The notes: generated by a model not told the origin, from the sequence alone. A stretch of 64,000 bases of DNA from Bacteroidales bacterium (GCA_017546605.1 JAFYSH010000029.1:57803-121802); one strand, 5' to 3'; counted from the stretch's first letter, positions 39,431 through 49,230 are shown. Numbers and translations: made by a program.

Positions 39431-39877
39431 ATGAAATCACTGATTACATTTCTTTTCCCGACAGCAAAAGGGGACACAGCCTATTCCTTGCTGCTATTGG
39501 TACTCCGATTTGTATTTGGAGGACTGATTATGCTACACGGGCTTGAAAAGATTACAGCCTACGAATTCATGAAGTTTACCTTCCCCGACCCGATTGGTTG
39601 GGGAAGTCAAACTTCACTAATTTTAATTATTTGTGCAGAAGTTTTCTGCGCCGCATTCATTATTGCCGGACTATTGACCCGACCGATGTGCATTCCGCTG
39701 ATTTTCTCGATGACGATGGCGGCATTTGTGGTACACGCGGGGCAGAGTTTCAATATGAAAGAATTGGCGATCATCTACTTGATCGCATTCACGATTCTAC
39801 TCATTAGCGGACCTGGCAAATACTCCTTTGACCAGGTGATCGGCTTGATAATGAATCGAACAACTGAAACGCATTAA
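39431..39877 (+). CDS. DoxX-family membrane protein
   Basis: 148 residues with four predicted transmembrane helices. The first carries the family hallmark RFVFGGLIMLHGLEK; later ones include EVFCAAFIIAGLLTRP and FSMTMAAFVVH. DoxX/DoxD-like proteins are associated with quinone or thiol redox chemistry in membranes, but this subgroup is uncharacterised. It overlaps the convergent DUF1295 gene by 4 bp. Confidence 0.88.
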   Translation: MKSLITFLFPTAKGDTAYSLLLLVLRFVFGGLIMLHGLEKITAYEFMKFTFPDPIGWGSQTSLILIICAEVFCAAFIIAGLLTRPMCIPLIFSMTMAAFVVHAGQSFNMKELAIIYLIAFTILLISGPGKYSFDQVIGLIMNRTTETH

Positions 39878-40677
39878 GCTTTCAGCCAACCATATTTCTT
39901 CACGCTGTACAAAGGAAGAAGCGGCAACAAGATCGGAGTCTTTTTGATATACGCCTGAAATTCAGGATCATTTCCATAAGTCTCATCTTGACGCAACTCC
40001 AAACGGCGTGCTCCACTGAACATCACATAGACAATTCCAAGGTATCCGAGACCGGCGATGATCCATTGCCACAGCGTACATTCTGCTCCAAAGTTTACAA
40101 GGAAACAACCGGTCCAGATGACCAACTCACCCAAGTAATTCGGACAACGCACAATGCGGTATAAGCCGGTATCCACAAATCGTTTCGGGTTCACTTTCTT
40201 TGCTGCCTTTTTCTGAGCATCCGAAGCTGCTTCCAAGGCAACACCCATGGCCATCATCACAGCGCCTACCCAGGCCCAAAGGTCGTTGACAGGTGCACCT
40301 TCCGAGGTATTTCCCAAAAAGAAGGCAACCGGGCTTACTTGTCCTACATACAGCAACGCACAGAAAATCCACACAGACGCCATCACTCCCACCGGTTTCT
40401 TCTTTTCGGTTTCGGGCGTATATAGAATCTTGCGATATTCAGCAGACTTCATTTCCCGACGAAGCAGGTACCAACCCAGACGGAAACCAAAAACCAACAT
40501 CACTACACACAGCAATGCGGTAGGGAGCGTCAACTCCGAATAAAACAAAGCCCCTAAGGTAAGTGCCAAGGCTGCAACGCCAAAGCCATAACCAATGCTG
40601 AAAAAATAGATAAAATACTTCCAGCCAATCGCTGACATCAGCAATGAAACGGCCAGCAAAACAAGTAAATAACACAT
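39874..40677 (-). CDS. DUF1295 / steroid 5-alpha-reductase-like membrane protein
   Basis: 267 residues, six or seven transmembrane segments. The C-terminal half has the ICMT/DUF1295 pattern: RFVDTGLYRIVRCPNYLGE, a hydrophobic stretch, then RRLELRQDETYGNDPEFQAYIKKTP. Families with this fold are membrane reductases or methyltransferases acting on lipidic substrates with NADPH or SAM. The substrate is unknown. It has its own promoter, divergent from hisS. Confidence 0.88.
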   Translation of the reverse strand: MCYLLVLLAVSLLMSAIGWKYFIYFFSIGYGFGVAALALTLGALFYSELTLPTALLCVVMLVFGFRLGWYLLRREMKSAEYRKILYTPETEKKKPVGVMASVWIFCALLYVGQVSPVAFFLGNTSEGAPVNDLWAWVGAVMMAMGVALEAASDAQKKAAKKVNPKRFVDTGLYRIVRCPNYLGELVIWTGCFLVNFGAECTLWQWIIAGLGYLGIVYVMFSGARRLELRQDETYGNDPEFQAYIKKTPILLPLLPLYSVKKYGWLKA

Positions 40678-40720
40678 AACGTAATGTTTTTAACTGTAAT
40701 TTAAAATGGATATGGTAGAT

Positions 40721-40728
40721 CAAAGATA
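40721..40728 (-). promoter_or_regulatory. -7 box of the DUF1295 gene
   Basis: TATCTTTG on the minus strand, 44 bp before the start at 40677. Confidence 0.5.
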
Positions 40729-40749
40729 GTTATAATTAACAACCTTTCG

Positions 40750-40757
40750 TATCTTTG
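40750..40757 (+). promoter_or_regulatory. -7 box of hisS
   Basis: TATCTTTG, 19 bp before the ATG at 40776; it rules out the in-frame TTG at 40755, which lies inside the box. Confidence 0.6.
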
Positions 40758-40775
40758 CAGCCAAATAATTCGACT

Positions 40776-42167
40776 ATGGCAGTTCAAAAACCTTCTATCC
40801 CGAAAGGAACACGGGATTTCGGACCGGTAGAAATGGCCGGCAGAAACTATATTTTTGATACGGTACGCTCCGTTTTTCGCAAATACGGATATGCTCCGAT
40901 TGAAACGCCCTCCATGGAGAACCTGTCCACTTTACTGGGCAAATATGGGGAAGAAGGTGACAAACTCCTTTTCAAAATCCTAAACTCAGGAGACGCATTC
41001 AGCAAGGTAGATTGGAACCGCGCCAAGACCGACGAAGGCATCAATAGCAACAACCTCGCCCTACAAGTCTGCGAAAAAGGCCTTCGCTACGACTTGACCG
41101 TTCCGTTTGCCCGTTTCGTTGTGCAACACCGCAACGAACTGACCTTCCCGTTCAAACGCTACCAAATCCAACCCGTTTGGCGGGCAGACCGCCCTCAAAA
41201 AGGCCGTTATCGCGAATTCTACCAATGCGATGTGGATGTGATTGGCAGTCGTTCCCAATTGTACGAATTGGAATTGGTCCAAATTGTCGATGATGTTTTT
41301 GCCGCCCTGGGTGTTCGCATTGTCTTGAAGATCAACAACCGAAAAGTGCTGTCCGGACTGGCGGAAGTATCGGGCCACCCCGACAAACTCATTGATATTA
41401 CCGTTGCCATTGATAAGATTGACAAGATTGGACTCGAAGCCGTTAAAGCCGAATTATTGGAACGGGGTCTGACAGAACAAGCCATCCAAATCATTGAGCC
41501 CGTACTTACCCTACAAGGCAGCAACTCCGAAAAGATTGCCGCCATGCGTCCGATTTTGGCCAATTCTGAAGTCGGCATGCGTGGCTTGGATGAGTTGGAA
41601 GAATTGTTCGGTTTCATCGCTGCTGCCAGTTTCAAACAAGAAGTAGAAATCGACCTTTCATTGGCCCGTGGTCTGAATTATTACACCGGAGCCATTTTCG
41701 AAGTAAAGGCCAAAGATTTCCAAATTGGCAGCATCTGCGGTGGCGGACGCTACGATGACCTTACCGGTATCTTTGGACTTCCGGACACATCCGGCGTGGG
41801 CATCTCCTTCGGTGCTGATCGGATTTACGATGTACTCTCCGGTCTGAACCTCTTCCCCGAAAGCACCGCATGCAGCTCAGATGTACTATTTGCCAACATG
41901 GACTCGCAAGGAGTACAATACTGTCTTCCCATTATGACCGCACTGCGCCAAGCAGGTTGCTCGGTAGAATTATATCCCGACGCCAGCAAATTGCGCAAAC
42001 AATTTGAATATGCCGAGAAAAAAGGCATCCGTTACTTGGTGATTGCCGGGGAGACAGAAGCCCAACAACAAATAATCAACGTAAAAGACTTGATTACAGG
42101 CACACAGGAGGTCTTCCAACACAACGATTTGGAAGCCCTAGCCCGAAAAATCAGCACAAAATCATAG
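40776..42167 (+). CDS. hisS: Histidyl-tRNA synthetase
   Basis: 463 residues from [19 protein letters not shown]. Class II motif 1 is near [15 protein letters not shown]; motif 2 is [29 protein letters not shown]; the two His-specific motifs are [14 protein letters not shown] and [12 protein letters not shown]; motif 3 is [15 protein letters not shown]. The anticodon-binding domain fills the last 95 residues. A tRNA gene follows 58 bp downstream from its own promoter. Confidence 0.96.
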   Translation: MAVQKPSIPKGTRDFGPVEMAGRNYIFDTVRSVFRKYGYAPIETPSMENLSTLLGKYGEEGDKLLFKILNSGDAFSKVDWNRAKTDEGINSNNLALQVCEKGLRYDLTVPFARFVVQHRNELTFPFKRYQIQPVWRADRPQKGRYREFYQCDVDVIGSRSQLYELELVQIVDDVFAALGVRIVLKINNRKVLSGLAEVSGHPDKLIDITVAIDKIDKIGLEAVKAELLERGLTEQAIQIIEPVLTLQGSNSEKIAAMRPILANSEVGMRGLDELEELFGFIAAASFKQEVEIDLSLARGLNYYTGAIFEVKAKDFQIGSICGGGRYDDLTGIFGLPDTSGVGISFGADRIYDVLSGLNLFPESTACSSDVLFANMDSQGVQYCLPIMTALRQAGCSVELYPDASKLRKQFEYAEKKGIRYLVIAGETEAQQQIINVKDLITGTQEVFQHNDLEALARKISTKS

Positions 42168-42183
42168 GTTGATATCAAAAAAA

Positions 42184-42215
42184 TTTGGTAATCGCAAAAA
42201 AGATACATACCTTTG
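42184..42215 (+). promoter_or_regulatory. Promoter of tRNA-fMet
   Basis: TTTG at 42184-42187, a 20-bp spacer, and TACCTTTG at 42208-42215, ending 10 bp before the tRNA. Both elements are perfect. Confidence 0.8.
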
Positions 42216-42225
42216 CAATCCATAC

Positions 42226-42298
42226 CGCGGAGTAGAGCAGTTGGCAGCTCGTCGGGCTCATAACCCGGAGGCCGGAGGTTCGAGTCCTCCCTCCGCTA
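42226..42298 (+). tRNA. Initiator tRNA-fMet (CAT)
   Basis: 73 nt forming a full cloverleaf with anticodon CAT at 42259-42261. The initiator features are an unpaired first position (C1 opposite T72) and three G-C pairs next to the anticodon loop (GGG/CCC). The T arm is GGAGG-TTCGAGT-CCTCC. The CCA end is not encoded. Confidence 0.96.
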
Positions 42299-42302
42299 CT
42301 AC

Positions 42303-42336
42303 AGAGCAGAAATCGAATGATTTCTGCTCTTTTTTT
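42303..42336 (+). terminator. Terminator of tRNA-fMet
   Basis: Perfect 11-bp stem AGAGCAGAAAT/ATTTCTGCTCT with a 6-nt loop and a run of T. Confidence 0.9.
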
Positions 42337-42375
42337 ATCCTCACTTAGGAGGTCTGGCGACACTCTTTACTGGAA

Positions 42376-42450
42376 TTAACCCATCTTACCCGTAAGGTAC
42401 GCCTTGGTGCGCTCATCCACGGGGTTGGTAAACATCATCTCGGTATCGCC
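42376..42450 (-). pseudogene. pstB C-terminal remnant
   Basis: The minus strand encodes GDTEMMFTNPVDERTKAYLTGKMG and a TAA. This matches the end of the phosphate ABC transporter ATPase PstB (pattern G-x-T-x2-[IM]-F-x-N-P-x-D-x-R-T-x2-Y-[IL]-T-G-[RK]-[FM]-G). Nothing PstB-like precedes it (next residues read FTPHN and have no family resemblance), so only about 24 codons remain. It lies just after the tRNA-fMet terminator. The rest of the 265-bp stretch between tRNA and fumarase shows nothing else apart from the fumarase terminator. Confidence 0.85.
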
Positions 42451-42500
42451 ATTATGGGGAGTAAAACGAAATGTGTAAATAATAAAAGTAAGAAGTAGGA

Positions 42501-42547
42501 CAAAAAAAGCAAGCCTCAGCATTATTAGATGTCTGAGGCCCGCTTTT
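42501..42547 (-). terminator. Terminator of the fumarase transcript
   Basis: On the minus strand GCGGGCCTCAG pairs with CTGAGGCTTGC (one or two G-T/mismatch positions) around a 12-nt loop and runs into seven T. Confidence 0.8.
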
Positions 42548-42565
42548 TCAAAAATCAGGAATCCC

Positions 42566-44182
42566 CTATTTGTTCAGTTGTTGGAAAAAGTCGTTTCCTT
42601 TATCGTCCACCAAAATAAAGGCCGGGAAGTTTTCCACTTCAATTTTCCAGATAGCTTCCATACCCAATTCCGGGTATTCCAACAATTCCACTTTCTTAAT
42701 GTTGTCTTGCGCCAAGATCGCAGCAGGACCTCCGATTGAACCCAAGTAGAAACCGCCATGTTTGTGGCAAGCATCGGTCACTTGTTGGCTACGGTTACCT
42801 TTTGCAATCATAATCATGCTACCGCCATTTTCTTGGAACAGATCCACATAACTGTCCATACGACCAGCCGTCGTCGGACCGAATGAACCCGAAGGCATTC
42901 CTTCCGGAGTCTTGGCAGGACCTGCATAGTAGATGGGGTGATCTTTGATGTATTGCGGAAGACCTTCTCCACGGTCAATGCGTTCTTTCAGCTTGGCATG
43001 TGCGATGTCACGACCTACAATGATGGTACCATTGAGCAAGAGGAAGGTAGAAACCGGGTATTGAGACAAATCAGCCAACACTTCTTGCATCGGACGGTTC
43101 AAATCGATGCGTACGCCTGAAGTGTGTGCGGCACCGCTACGGAATTGTTCCGGCACCAAACGGATGGGGTTGTTGTCCAAGGTTTCAATCCAAATACCTT
43201 CCTTGTTGATCTTCGCCTTCACATTACGGTCTGCGCTGCAAGAAACACCCATACCCACCGGGCAAGATGCACCGTGACGCGGCAAACGGATTACGCGAAT
43301 ATCATGTGCCAAGTATTTACCTCCAAATTGAGCACCCAAACCAATGTTTTGAGCGGCTTTCAACAAGCGTTGCTCCATATCAGTATCCCGGAAAGCACGA
43401 CCCAATTCATTACCCGTTGTCGGGATGGTGTCATAGTATTTGGCAGAAGCCAACTTCACCGTCTTCAAGCACATTTCAGCAGAAGTTCCACCAATCACAA
43501 AGGCAATGTGGTAAGGAGGACAAGCTGCAGTACCCAAGGTTTTCATCTTTTCCACCAAGAATTTTTCCAAGGTATCCGGATTCAACAAGGCTTTGGTTTC
43601 TTGGAAGAGGTAGGTTTTGTTGGCAGATCCACCTCCCTTAGCAACGAACAAGAACTTGTATTCATCGCCATCAGTTGCGTAGATATCCACTTGTGCCGGC
43701 AAGTTGTTACCCGAGTTTTTCTCGTTGTACATATCCAACGGCAAAGTTTGGGAATAACGCAGGTTGTCATTGGTATAGGTATCAAATACCCCGTGTTGCA
43801 GGGCTTCTTCATCACCGCCACCGGTCCACACACGTTGGCCTTTTTTTGCTACGATGGTTGCTGTTCCGGTATCTTGGCAGATCGGCAATTTTCCTTTGGC
43901 TGCCACGTCTGCATTCAAAAGCATCGTCAATGCAACTGCCTTGTCGTTTTTACTTGCTTCCGGATCGTTCAAGATCTTAGCTACCATCTCATTGTGCTCC
44001 GGACGAAGCATAAAGGACACATCGTGAAAAGCCTGACGGGCCAAAAAGCGGAGTCCTTCCGGTTCCACCTTCAGGATTTCTTGTCCATTGATCACTTCAG
44101 TCGATACATACTCCTTGGTCAGGAGGTGATACTGTGTTGTTTCTTTTCCCATTTGGAAAAGCTCTTGATACTTGAATTCCAT
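42566..44182 (-). CDS. Class I fumarate hydratase (iron-sulfur)
   Basis: 538 residues, the length of the single-chain class I enzymes (FumA/FumB type). It interconverts fumarate and malate using an oxygen-sensitive [4Fe-4S] cluster. The likely cluster cysteines lie in [10 protein letters not shown], in [14 protein letters not shown] and in the C-terminal region ([19 protein letters not shown]). Substrate residues are within the N-terminal domain; the beta domain begins near residue 350 ([19 protein letters not shown]). It is 36 bp downstream of prfB with no obvious promoter, so it may be read from that transcript. Confidence 0.94.
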   Translation of the reverse strand: MEFKYQELFQMGKETTQYHLLTKEYVSTEVINGQEILKVEPEGLRFLARQAFHDVSFMLRPEHNEMVAKILNDPEASKNDKAVALTMLLNADVAAKGKLPICQDTGTATIVAKKGQRVWTGGGDEEALQHGVFDTYTNDNLRYSQTLPLDMYNEKNSGNNLPAQVDIYATDGDEYKFLFVAKGGGSANKTYLFQETKALLNPDTLEKFLVEKMKTLGTAACPPYHIAFVIGGTSAEMCLKTVKLASAKYYDTIPTTGNELGRAFRDTDMEQRLLKAAQNIGLGAQFGGKYLAHDIRVIRLPRHGASCPVGMGVSCSADRNVKAKINKEGIWIETLDNNPIRLVPEQFRSGAAHTSGVRIDLNRPMQEVLADLSQYPVSTFLLLNGTIIVGRDIAHAKLKERIDRGEGLPQYIKDHPIYYAGPAKTPEGMPSGSFGPTTAGRMDSYVDLFQENGGSMIMIAKGNRSQQVTDACHKHGGFYLGSIGGPAAILAQDNIKKVELLEYPELGMEAIWKIEVENFPAFILVDDKGNDFFQQLNK

Positions 44183-44218
44183 GATGTTAAGGTATGTTAT
44201 TTTAAATGATATTTCGTA

Positions 44219-45305
44219 TTATTTACCAGCTTCCATCAAAAAGACCTTCATAAACTCGTTCAGGTCTCCATCCAAAACCGCTTGGGTATCGGAGGTTTCG
44301 TAATTGGTCCTCAAATCCTTGACCATTTTATAGGGATGAAGCACGTAGCTACGGATTTGTGAGCCCCACTCAATTTTTTTCTTTTGCCCCTCAAGCTCCG
44401 CTTTTTTCTCCTGGCGCTTCTTCAATTCCAAATCGTAAAGATGGGACTTCAAAATGCGTAGCGCGTTCTGACGGTTGTCCAATTGCGACCGGGTCTCAGT
44501 ATTTTCCACCACAATGCCGGTTGGAATGTGACGAACACGAACACCGGTTTCCACCTTATTGACATTCTGTCCACCCGCTCCACTCGAGCGGTAGGTATCC
44601 CATTCCAAATCTGCCGGATTGATTTCAATTTCGATGGTCTCATCCACCAACGGATACACAAACACGGATGAGAAGGTGGTCTGCCGTTTTCCTTGGGCAT
44701 TGAACGGAGATATGCGCACCAAACGATGAACGCCACTCTCCGCCTTGAGGTAACCAAAAGCAAAGTCCCCTTCAAACTCAAGGGTCACGGATTTGATGCC
44801 TGCCTCATCGCCATCAATCAAGTCCGAAACATGTACCTTATAACCATTGCGCTCACCCCAACGCACATACATCCGCATCAGCATGGCCGACCAATCGTTG
44901 CTTTCAGTACCCCCTGCTCCCGAATTTATTTTCAACAATGCCCCCAGGTTATCCCCTTCTTCTCCCAACATATTGCGCAACTCCAAGGCCTCCAAATCGG
45001 ATAAAACTGCCGCAAATTGCATTTCCAAATCCGCAAGAGCAGACTCATCATCTTTGGCAAACTCCGCCAATACATCCAAGTCATCCAGCCCTTGACGCAA
45101 GGCATCGTATGCGGCAACCCAATAACGAATGGCAGAAGAAGCCTTCAAATAAACCTCTGCCTCCTTCGGATTGTCCCAAAAATCAGGACGTTGTGCATAC
45201 TCTTCCCGTTGTGTCAATTCATCGCGCTTCCCAGCGATGTCAAAGGCACCTCCCCAGCGTATCCAGACGCTGATGCAAATCTTTCATTTGCTCGTTCGTA
45301 ATCAT
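44219..45305 (-). CDS. prfB: Peptide chain release factor 2, with programmed +1 frameshift
   Basis: RF2 recognises UGA and UAA stops. The gene starts at ATG 45305, reads 21 codons (MITNEQMKDLHQRLDTLGRCL) and meets an in-frame TGA at 45242-45240. A +1 shift at CTT-TGA-C continues as DIAGKRDELTQREEYAQRPD to the normal end, giving about 361 residues. An internal SD-like GGGGAGG sits three bases before CTT, as in E. coli. The body has the UGA-reading tripeptide region (ISPFNAQGKRQ) and the GGQ loop (SSGAGGQNVNKVE). The ATG overlaps the recX stop (ATGA). The frameshift makes RF2 synthesis self-regulated. Confidence 0.96.
45239..45255 (-). promoter_or_regulatory. RF2 programmed +1 frameshift site
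   Basis: On the minus strand GGGGAGG, three bases (TGC), CTT, TGA, then C. All parts of the classical site are present: an SD-like stimulator, the slippery Leu codon, and a weak UGA-C stop. The spacing is the same as in E. coli prfB. Confidence 0.95.
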
Positions 45306-45793
45306 TCGTTATCTCTTTTAAATGCTTTCCAATATTGTTGTACCTGTTCCCAGGCATATCCTTTCTGCTGTGCATAAGCCGACAAGCGCTGGTAGATATC
45401 TCGTTCTTCCCTCCCCTGCCGCAACAGCGCCCGGTGTTTGACCGACAGCAAAGATACCAACTTTTTCCAAGCTTCCCGCTCATCTACCTCCAACCAAGCC
45501 TGACGGATCAGTTCCGATGCAATTCCCTTTTGATGCAAGGCATAGGCAATCTTCCGTTCCCCCCAACCGGCCAATCTGGACTTATCCCGTGCAAAGGCCA
45601 CTGCATAACGCAAATCATCCTGAAATCCTTCTTGCTGCAACTGCTCCAAAACCCATGCGATTTCTTCTACTGTCAGTTCCTTCTTCTGCAATTTTTCTCG
45701 CAACTCCCCGGCAGCATATTCCCGCCGAGAACACAACGCCATCATCTGCCCCAACGCCCTCCGACAAACCTCCATGCGTTCTTGCTGTACCAT
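45302..45793 (-). CDS. recX: RecX, regulator of RecA
   Basis: 163 residues, helical, with three tandem helix repeats. Typical segments are LCSRREYAAGELREKL, EGFQDDLRYAVAFARDKSRL and WGERKIAYALHQKGI. RecX binds and caps RecA filaments. It is not next to recA on the same strand but lies about 3.4 kb away in the divergent operon. It begins 5 bp after the patatin gene and shares an ATGA with prfB. Confidence 0.92.
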   Translation of the reverse strand: MVQQERMEVCRRALGQMMALCSRREYAAGELREKLQKKELTVEEIAWVLEQLQQEGFQDDLRYAVAFARDKSRLAGWGERKIAYALHQKGIASELIRQAWLEVDEREAWKKLVSLLSVKHRALLRQGREERDIYQRLSAYAQQKGYAWEQVQQYWKAFKRDNE

Positions 45794-45798
45794 ACTTG

Positions 45799-48105
45799 CT
45801 AGAATTGGTATCCAAAACTAAAATAATAACCCAACTCCTGCGTCAAGTCCGACCAATGCAGATCAAACGAGATCGGACCCACCGAAAAATTATAAGCATA
45901 CCGCAGACCGACCCCAAAGTGGCCACGATCGAGGAAGAAATCCGTCACCTGCGGGCTGTCCTGCATGTAATTGGCAATGAACGACACATAATGTTTGGAA
46001 CCAAACTGTTGGCGACCTTCCAGGGCAAGAATGGCCAAGGCATTGTCAACACCTTCAGCATTGGTAATCCCAATAAACGGCAATTGATGGTCAATGTATC
46101 GGCCCGGCAACGCCCCTCCAATGATGTTCATATGGGAGACCGGAATGTGGGGTCCTATCAACAAACGTCCGTACAATGTGGAAATCAAAGCAAAACGAGC
46201 GCCTACCGGAACCGTCATCCGCCAGTCAAGCATAGCCGCTGCAAAATCCTCAAATCCGGATTGTTTCCCCCAAAACACATAATCAATGGAGGCAGCAAGG
46301 CGGGTTCCCCGTGTCGGAAAATAATTCTGATTCTCCGTATTCCAAGTGGCACGGGCATAGGTTCCCAGATAATCCCCATAGGGTGTGTCCTGGTACACCA
46401 TTTCCGGGTTGATGGTCAACAAACGGCCGAACTGAAAGTTATCAAAACGCAAACCCGCCTCAACTTCCAGGTCCTTGAAGTTGGATCCGGAAACATAGAC
46501 CTTGGCAGTTTGATTAAAATACAACACATTCGCCTGCACACTTCCCATGTCAAACATGTTCATATCCACTTTTTTGAAGCGGTAGGCAAAGTTCAACTGG
46601 GCAAAGTTCCTCGGCGCATACATCAATTTCAATTCCCCCCAGGGATTATAGCTCAACTCACCGGTCAAGTCGGCCTTAAAACCGTACAAGCGGTGCGCAT
46701 TCCACCCTATGTTCAACAGAATTGCAGCTGTTTCTTCAGAGTCAAACCGAAATCCCAGACCAAAGCGGTGGGGGTTGCTCGGGCGAAAATGGAAAACCAA
46801 CTGATACGGCTCTTTGTCCCCGATCAACTCGTAGGTAACACTCGAAAAACAGTCTGTTCCATAAAAAGTAGAAACTGCCCGATCAATATCTTCTCCGGTT
46901 ACCTTACTTGTTCCCAACAACATCGTTTGTTGCATCAGACGTCTTGCATCCTTCGGATCCAGCCCATCCAGCTCAATGGCCGAAACCTCTACAGTATCGC
47001 GATAAATGTTTACGGCCCGGTGTTTTTTAAGCGGAGAACACGTCTTGCCCAGGGTCAGCAACCGATCTCGCAGAGCCAACAACGTATCTTTATTTTCCAA
47101 CGCATTCTGATACCCCAGCTCAATAATCTCATCAATACTCCGGTTATCAAAACTCATCGTCGAATAGTCATAAATATCCGGATGCATATAAATATCACAT
47201 CGTTTGATGTTCTCCTCTACCAGGTTGTTGGTCACTACACCCAGCAATTGGTTGAAAATTTCCGGAAACGAATGCAATTCATCGGCCGTCTTGAGCTTGC
47301 CGCCCACGTCCACACCGATCACAATATCAGCTCCCAAACGCTGGCAAACATCCACTGGGAAGTTGTTTCCCAAGCCACCATCTACCAAAACCTGATCGTT
47401 TTTCCGAACAGGAGCAAACACGCCGGGGATCGCCATGCTGGAACGGATGGCCAAAGGCACTACGCCCTCTTTCATCACCATCGTCTTTCCCGATACCAAA
47501 TCGTACGAAACACAAGCGAAAGGAATGGGCAGATCCCTCATAAAGTCCACCGAATCCTGATAGCCAACACACAAGGAATTGAGCAAGTTATACAAGTTTT
47601 GTCCCGAAATGAATCCCGAAGGCAATGAACTCAACAAATCAAACTGCCCCTCCCGATTGGAGTCCCGATCCCGCAACAAGGTATCGATGGATTCAAAAGC
47701 ATTAAAAGGAATGGACACCTGAAAACGGGCATCGTATTCTTTGCTATTGAACAAAAGTGATTTCCGGCTCACCCGATCGCTCATATAATAAGACCAGTCC
47801 ATTCGACTGATCAGAGTATCCATCTCAGCGGAAGAGTAACCCAACGAATGAAGTCCTCCTATGATCGACCCCATGCTGGTACCAACGATGATGTCAACCG
47901 GCATCCCGATTTCCTCCAAATATTTCAGCACACCAATGTGCGCTGCACCTTTGGCGCCACCTCCGGAAAGTACTAGTCCCACCACCGGTTGATCCCCTTC
48001 TTTGGGCGTAAGAACTTCTGCACAAACTACCTGCGGCGAAATCAAGTTCAATACGCTTAAAAGAAAAAGCGAAACAGCAAACAGTTCTTTCTTCATAAAT
48101 TTCAT
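45799..48105 (-). CDS. Patatin-like phospholipase fused to an Omp85-type barrel
   Basis: 768 residues. A signal peptide (about 1-29) precedes a patatin domain with the oxyanion loop SGGGAKGAAH, the nucleophile in GTSMG (about 79-83), and the catalytic Asp in VDGGLGNNFP. A POTRA-like domain (about 325-410) and a 16-strand BamA-like barrel (about 430-768, ending YYFSFGYQF) follow. This is the type V-d autotransporter/PlpD-like layout: a lipase presented on or released from the outer membrane. Its ATG overlaps the rlmN stop (ATGA) and recX follows 5 bp later. Confidence 0.93.
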   Translation of the reverse strand: MKFMKKELFAVSLFLLSVLNLISPQVVCAEVLTPKEGDQPVVGLVLSGGGAKGAAHIGVLKYLEEIGMPVDIIVGTSMGSIIGGLHSLGYSSAEMDTLISRMDWSYYMSDRVSRKSLLFNSKEYDARFQVSIPFNAFESIDTLLRDRDSNREGQFDLLSSLPSGFISGQNLYNLLNSLCVGYQDSVDFMRDLPIPFACVSYDLVSGKTMVMKEGVVPLAIRSSMAIPGVFAPVRKNDQVLVDGGLGNNFPVDVCQRLGADIVIGVDVGGKLKTADELHSFPEIFNQLLGVVTNNLVEENIKRCDIYMHPDIYDYSTMSFDNRSIDEIIELGYQNALENKDTLLALRDRLLTLGKTCSPLKKHRAVNIYRDTVEVSAIELDGLDPKDARRLMQQTMLLGTSKVTGEDIDRAVSTFYGTDCFSSVTYELIGDKEPYQLVFHFRPSNPHRFGLGFRFDSEETAAILLNIGWNAHRLYGFKADLTGELSYNPWGELKLMYAPRNFAQLNFAYRFKKVDMNMFDMGSVQANVLYFNQTAKVYVSGSNFKDLEVEAGLRFDNFQFGRLLTINPEMVYQDTPYGDYLGTYARATWNTENQNYFPTRGTRLAASIDYVFWGKQSGFEDFAAAMLDWRMTVPVGARFALISTLYGRLLIGPHIPVSHMNIIGGALPGRYIDHQLPFIGITNAEGVDNALAILALEGRQQFGSKHYVSFIANYMQDSPQVTDFFLDRGHFGVGLRYAYNFSVGPISFDLHWSDLTQELGYYFSFGYQF

Positions 48106-49121
48106 TCGGTTCGACCCGCCTCACGGGTTCGGCCCGCCAACATACCGCAGGCAGCCAAAATATCTTCTCCGCGAGAAGCCCGGAGTGTTGTTACAATCCC
48201 CCCATCATTCAAACGCTTCTGGAACCACAAGATTCGTTCCATCGGAGTCGGCGACAAATCACTATCCGGAATCTTGTGAAAACGGATCAAATTAATCCGG
48301 CACTCAATGCCTCGCAACAGGCGCAACAACGCATCTGCGTGCCGCTTGCTATCATTGACTCCATCAAAAAGAATGTATTCAAAACTCACACGACGCTGAC
48401 CGCTGAAATCATATTGTCGGATCAAATCAACCACTTGATCAATCGGAAAAGCTTTCTGCACCGGCATCAAAGCCCGACGTTCCTCATCAAATGGATTGTG
48501 CAGACTGACAGCCAAATGACAACGGGTATCCTCCAAATATCGTTTCAATGTCGGCAATACTCCGATGGTAGACAGGGTAATCCGTTTGGGACTCCACCCA
48601 AATCCCCAGTCTGCCGTCAACACGCGGATGGTTCGCATTACCTCCGGATAGTTATCCAAAGGCTCACCCATTCCCATAAAAACGGTATTCGTCAAACGGT
48701 CACTCTCCTCAACCCCCATGTATTGGGACAAAATCTCAGCTGCGGTCAAATGACCGTGGAAACCTTGTCGGCCTGTCATACAAAAACGGCAAGACATCTT
48801 GCAACCTTTTTGGGAAGAAACACACAAGGTGTAACGATCCTCATCTGGAATCATAACCGCCTCCACTCCACCAAACAAGTACTTCTTGGTACCATCCACC
48901 GACTCAGTCACCAACGACCAGTCGGTCCGACCCACGCAATATCCTTCGGCCACCATACGTTCACGTACCGCCTTGGGCAAATTGGTCATTTGCGACAAAT
49001 CCCTTACTTTTTTCCGATACAACCAGTCCGCCATCTGACGTCCTGCGAAATTCGGCAAACCAAAAGTCCGGGCAACTTCCTGCAGCTCCTCCAGACTTTT
49101 TCCAAGCAATGTTTTCTTCAT
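48102..49121 (-). CDS. rlmN: Dual-specificity RNA methyltransferase RlmN
   Basis: 339 residues from MKKTLLGKSLEELQE; a longer in-frame version would begin upstream of the promoter. It is a radical-SAM enzyme methylating A2503 of 23S rRNA and A37 of some tRNAs. The cluster motif is CKMSCRFC, followed by MTGRQGFHGHLTAAEI; the methyl-carrying Cys is probably that in EDILAACGMLAG. The -7 box ends only 5 bp before the ATG, so the transcript may be almost leaderless. It heads the rlmN-patatin-recX-prfB run. Confidence 0.95.
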   Translation of the reverse strand: MKKTLLGKSLEELQEVARTFGLPNFAGRQMADWLYRKKVRDLSQMTNLPKAVRERMVAEGYCVGRTDWSLVTESVDGTKKYLFGGVEAVMIPDEDRYTLCVSSQKGCKMSCRFCMTGRQGFHGHLTAAEILSQYMGVEESDRLTNTVFMGMGEPLDNYPEVMRTIRVLTADWGFGWSPKRITLSTIGVLPTLKRYLEDTRCHLAVSLHNPFDEERRALMPVQKAFPIDQVVDLIRQYDFSGQRRVSFEYILFDGVNDSKRHADALLRLLRGIECRINLIRFHKIPDSDLSPTPMERILWFQKRLNDGGIVTTLRASRGEDILAACGMLAGRTREAGRTE

Positions 49122-49125
49122 TCTG

Positions 49126-49133
49126 CAAAAGTA
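49126..49133 (-). promoter_or_regulatory. -7 box of the rlmN operon
   Basis: TACTTTTG on the minus strand, with its last base 5 bp before the rlmN ATG. The predicted transcription start falls at or next to the start codon. Confidence 0.5.
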
Positions 49134-49167
49134 GCAAAAAGAACAGATATATTTATCAAAATCTTCG

Positions 49168-49175
49168 TATCTTTG
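49168..49175 (+). promoter_or_regulatory. -7 box of recA
   Basis: TATCTTTG, 55 bp before the recA ATG. No LexA-type palindrome was recognised in the leader. Confidence 0.6.
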
Positions 49176-49230
49176 TAGCACTGCGACGCAGCAAATAATA
49201 AAAACCTAATCTACTAAATATCAATATATT

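Noticed and set aside
43124..44209. 361-codon plus-strand open frame opposite fumarase
   Set aside because: Antisense shadow of a highly conserved gene, with no promoter and a His/Cys-rich translation typical of reverse-complement reading.
45517..47628. 703-codon plus-strand open frame across the patatin and recX genes
   Set aside because: It is a shadow of the patatin gene on the opposite strand; its translation has no family resemblance, and the minus-strand product has clear motifs.
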